Part shown: positions 61,361-64,000 of the stretch, piece after piece
How positions within the stretch are numbered: position 1 is the stretch's first letter
Layout of the letters: the number at the start of each line of letters is the position of its first letter
Origin: Azolla caroliniana
Taxonomy: Eukaryota > Polypodiophyta
Direction: 5' to 3'
Length of the DNA: 64,000 nt
NCBI GenBank assembly: GCA_043228905.1
Contig: JBHGNT010000004.1
Span: 5,208,001 to 5,272,000 of the forward strand
Position numbers and translations under genes: made by a program
Notes under the pieces: generated by a model
Database searches by the model: none
What the model saw: the letters and a program-made list of their open reading frames with translations, nothing else
What the model was told of the DNA's origin: nothing

Positions 61361-63999
61361 TTACGCAAATTGTCGTTTTGCTAGTTCCATTTTTAGAAGC
61401 AACTCTTTTACATCCGATTCCATCCGACTCTTCATCTTCTGGAATTCGTGATGTGAACTCTCCAATGTTTGCAACTCATCAAACCATTTTTGCCGCCTTT
61501 CTTCTGATTCCTCAAGCCTAAGTTTCGCACACTTGCATTCATAATCTTTATCGATTTGTTCGCACTTTACAGAGATAATGCGTCGAAGCCCCCCTGCTTC
61601 TTGCCGAGCTTCATCTGCACGCATCTGAAACATATTTGATTCAGCTTGCTTGATCCGTACAGCACTCTCAATATCATCAATCTCTGCCATTCTCAAAGCC
61701 CGATCAAATTGCAATTGGGCTCCTCTCTTTTTCCCTGGATTTTGATCATTGCTGTGAAATCCTCCTTGTGCTTTATCTATATCTGAAAGTCTCTTACCCC
61801 CACTAGATGCAGCTTTAGCAATTGTTTCGAGATGGTCAGAATTCAAATCATTTGGCTGGAATGAAGGCTTTCTATCGGGTGTTCCAGCAGTTAGTTCAGC
61901 ATCCCCTTCTGTATGAAATTGAAAAATAATGTTAGCACATATTTGTACATTACCATTGTTGTAGCCCTATCTTGAAATTACATATTTTGCTTTACTGAAA
62001 TTACAGTTTATCCTCCTTAGAACACTCACTTAAAACATACAAAAAGCAGTTCCTAAAGATTTTGTTTCTATCCTTTAATGATACATAACAGCTATGAAAA
62101 TAAGCACTTGTATAGCAATACATGTTAGCCAAGCTGAGCAGTGAGCACAAATAGATGCACATTTACGAAAGGCAGATGAAACATCATTGCATTTGAAGTC
62201 ACCCACCTAGTGGGAAATGCTTAGTGTCTCATTGAAAAAGGGTACAAAAGTCAAAGTAACATGAGATCAATCTTACCATTAAGGAACCGCAACATGCTCC
62301 TGCAAACTTCGGTTGCATTGACCTTATTTTCAAGCTTCTGTAACATCTGTTCTGCCTTCAACCATAACTGTTTTCCTCTCATACCTTCACTTCCATGAAA
62401 GATCTTGCGAACACAGTCAAGCTCTTTCGCAAGTGTCTCAGCACCCCAGCCTTCAGCACATTTTTGAAACACCTCCTTCACAAATCCAAACAATTCTGAC
62501 TTGTGATCACATGCAACACAGTGGTATTGCATCTCGGCAGCATCGGTTGCAATTTGTGTACTTGAAGTGGGTGCAATATAAGATTTTCTTAAGGCACAAT
62601 CTGTATGACACCAATGCAAACAAACATCACAACCCACCCATCGGCAAGTGTTGTTATCTGAATCAAACTTGAAGCACACTACACACATGCACTCATGGCA
62701 AAAACCACTTTTGTTGGAGCAAATCGTGCATTCGCATCCACCAGCTGGTAATGACTGCTGGCATGCTGTGTTCGGACACTTGGTTTGTAAAAAGATATCT
62801 ATAAGGGCCTTGTATGTTTGTGTCTTCGACTTTCCTTCAACATATGCTTGCATCCCAGTTTTCAACGCAACAAGAATCTCTAGTTGTGTACGATGTGCAC
62901 GCAACAGGACATTCTCTGTCAAGTCTTTCCGCTTTCTGATATTGTCTTGCAGAATCATGAATTCTTCTCGCTTCTCGAAACAACATAGCACCATGCGTGC
63001 CAATCCTTTCAAACCCTCGAGAAAGCTATCAGGTAACTCTTGCAGTTTCTGTGCCATAATTGCAACTGGTTGTGTTGCAATCTCTTGGAGCCCAATTTTT
63101 TCACAAAACGTGTTTCTCTCCTCTAGCACATCATCATTTGTTGGAGAGGTGGCTGGCTTGGCATTACCTGACGAAGGATCAATGAACTTGTCCTTCCCAT
63201 GCGGCACATTTGTATCAAATCCAACTTTTCCGGATAATGCTTCTTGTTTTGATGCAAACCATGCTTTTTGCTGACGGATTCTCTCCCTTATTAATTCCTC
63301 ATGTGTTAATGCTTGTTTTCCTGATCCCTCGAGGCCTTGTATGCTTGACTCTACCATTTTTGGACCTTCCAATTTCGGCACGAATTGGCAAGTCCGTTGG
63401 GATATATGGTTGCTTCCTGAGCTTCTATTGCTTCCAGTAACTGATGGAAACCCCTGATGCATGCTGCCATTCTGTAAAACACGTTGATAGAGTGGGTTTC
63501 TATGCCTATTCTTAGACCTTTCTCGAGACAAACTCGTAACTGTATGCATTTCGTGTTGATTTCCGTTAACAGCTGGCCAGCTCCTATGAGACATGTGCTC
63601 AGTTCCTTGGGAAAATTGTTGTTTGCTTCCACCACATGAAAGTTCTTGGTTTTCCACCGAAGTGCAATTCAAAGAACAGCTCGGATTGTGTATAAACGAT
63701 TCAGATTGTGAAAAAGAGAACGATGAAGTAAATCCATCCGAGTTAGCATGAGTCTGAGACATAGAAAAATTCTGGGTTTGTGTATGAGTGTTTGTTAGAG
63801 AGTGTATACTCCTCTCTGGTTCTGCAGCCGGAACCACCAAATCTGGAGGATTACTAGTACCTGGCATTGCCAAAGATAGCTGAAGTGGCTCTACCTTCGA
63901 TTTCTTCTGCTTCTGGCTAGAATATTGACTTGATTCTTTGTCCAAGCCACCCAAAAGATCCATACCCTTTCTTTGTTCCATGGTGTGAATGGCTTCCAT
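61361..63999 (-). CDS. OBERON/TITANIA-type PHD-finger protein, 2 exons in window (5' end may be incomplete)
   Basis: Two minus-strand exons, 62277-63999 and 61361-61908, join with GT..AG borders and correct phase (2271 nt, 756 residues). The N-terminal 230 residues are Ser/Asn/Gln-rich. Residues 235-415 form the conserved region before the PHD finger (LTHEELIRERIRQQKAWFAS, AMAQKLQ-like PVAIMAQKLQELPDSFLEGL). The PHD finger spans about 422-497 (CECTICSNKSGFCHEC, CRWVGCDVCLHWCHTDC, CVAC). Residues 620-756 form a long charged coiled coil ending KMELAKRQFA. OBERON proteins are nuclear chromatin readers needed for embryonic root and shoot meristem formation. The ATG at 63997-63999 sits at the window edge, so it may be internal. 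The length suits OBE3/OBE4-like members. Confidence 0.88.
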
Positions 64000-64000
64000 T

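Overview
This is a plant nuclear DNA window, probably angiosperm; the species cannot be fixed from the sequence. Evidence: three host genes with canonical GT..AG introns and land-plant families (an SSUH2-like zinc-finger gene, a CYSTM gene, and an OBERON/TITANIA-type PHD gene cut by the right edge), a degenerate U6 snRNA, a plant Tudor-SN fragment, LINE remnants, and Ty1/copia elements primed by initiator tRNA-Met. About two thirds of the window is LTR retrotransposon.

Layout: 1-2120 holds a decayed LINE 3' end, two small tandem repeats and a Tudor-SN fragment. 2121-13865 is an old Ty3/gypsy-like element, A1 (+), split by a younger relative, A2 (-, 4189-11485). 13870-23525 is gene-bearing, AT-rich DNA: a U6 pseudogene (15159-15248, -), an intact seven-exon SSUH2-like gene (16372-19009, +), a three-exon CYSTM gene (20293-21244, -) and a LINE RT fragment. 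23526-59149 is one nest of retrotransposons. C4 (copia, -) holds C5 (copia, + at 23871), which holds C3 (copia, -, 27750 to about 57750). C3 holds C2 (copia, +, 29083-47242), which holds C1 (copia, +, 29500-41990), which holds B1 (gypsy-like, -, 32052-39215). C3 also holds a second B copy, B2 (-, 48019-55182). Target-site duplications support most steps, and LTR divergence falls from the outside inward. 59150-61360 is intergenic, and 61361-63999 is the OBERON-like gene (-).

The most unusual content is the gypsy-like A/B lineage, seen four times. Its members share several features. They have TGTCG...CGACA LTR ends. The primer-binding site is complementary to the 3' end of plant tRNA-Trp. The protease lies in the gag reading frame and carries Asp-His-Gly where Asp-Ser/Thr-Gly is usual. 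The gag-protease and RT-RNase H-integrase frames meet at a conserved GGATTTTTA in the -1 frame. Target-site duplications are 4 bp with a central CG. No chromodomain is visible. B1 and B2 are the same length (7164 bp), differ at only a few positions and have full-length frames, so the family looks recently active. The pol sequence recalls fungal gypsy elements, but that is from memory and unverified.
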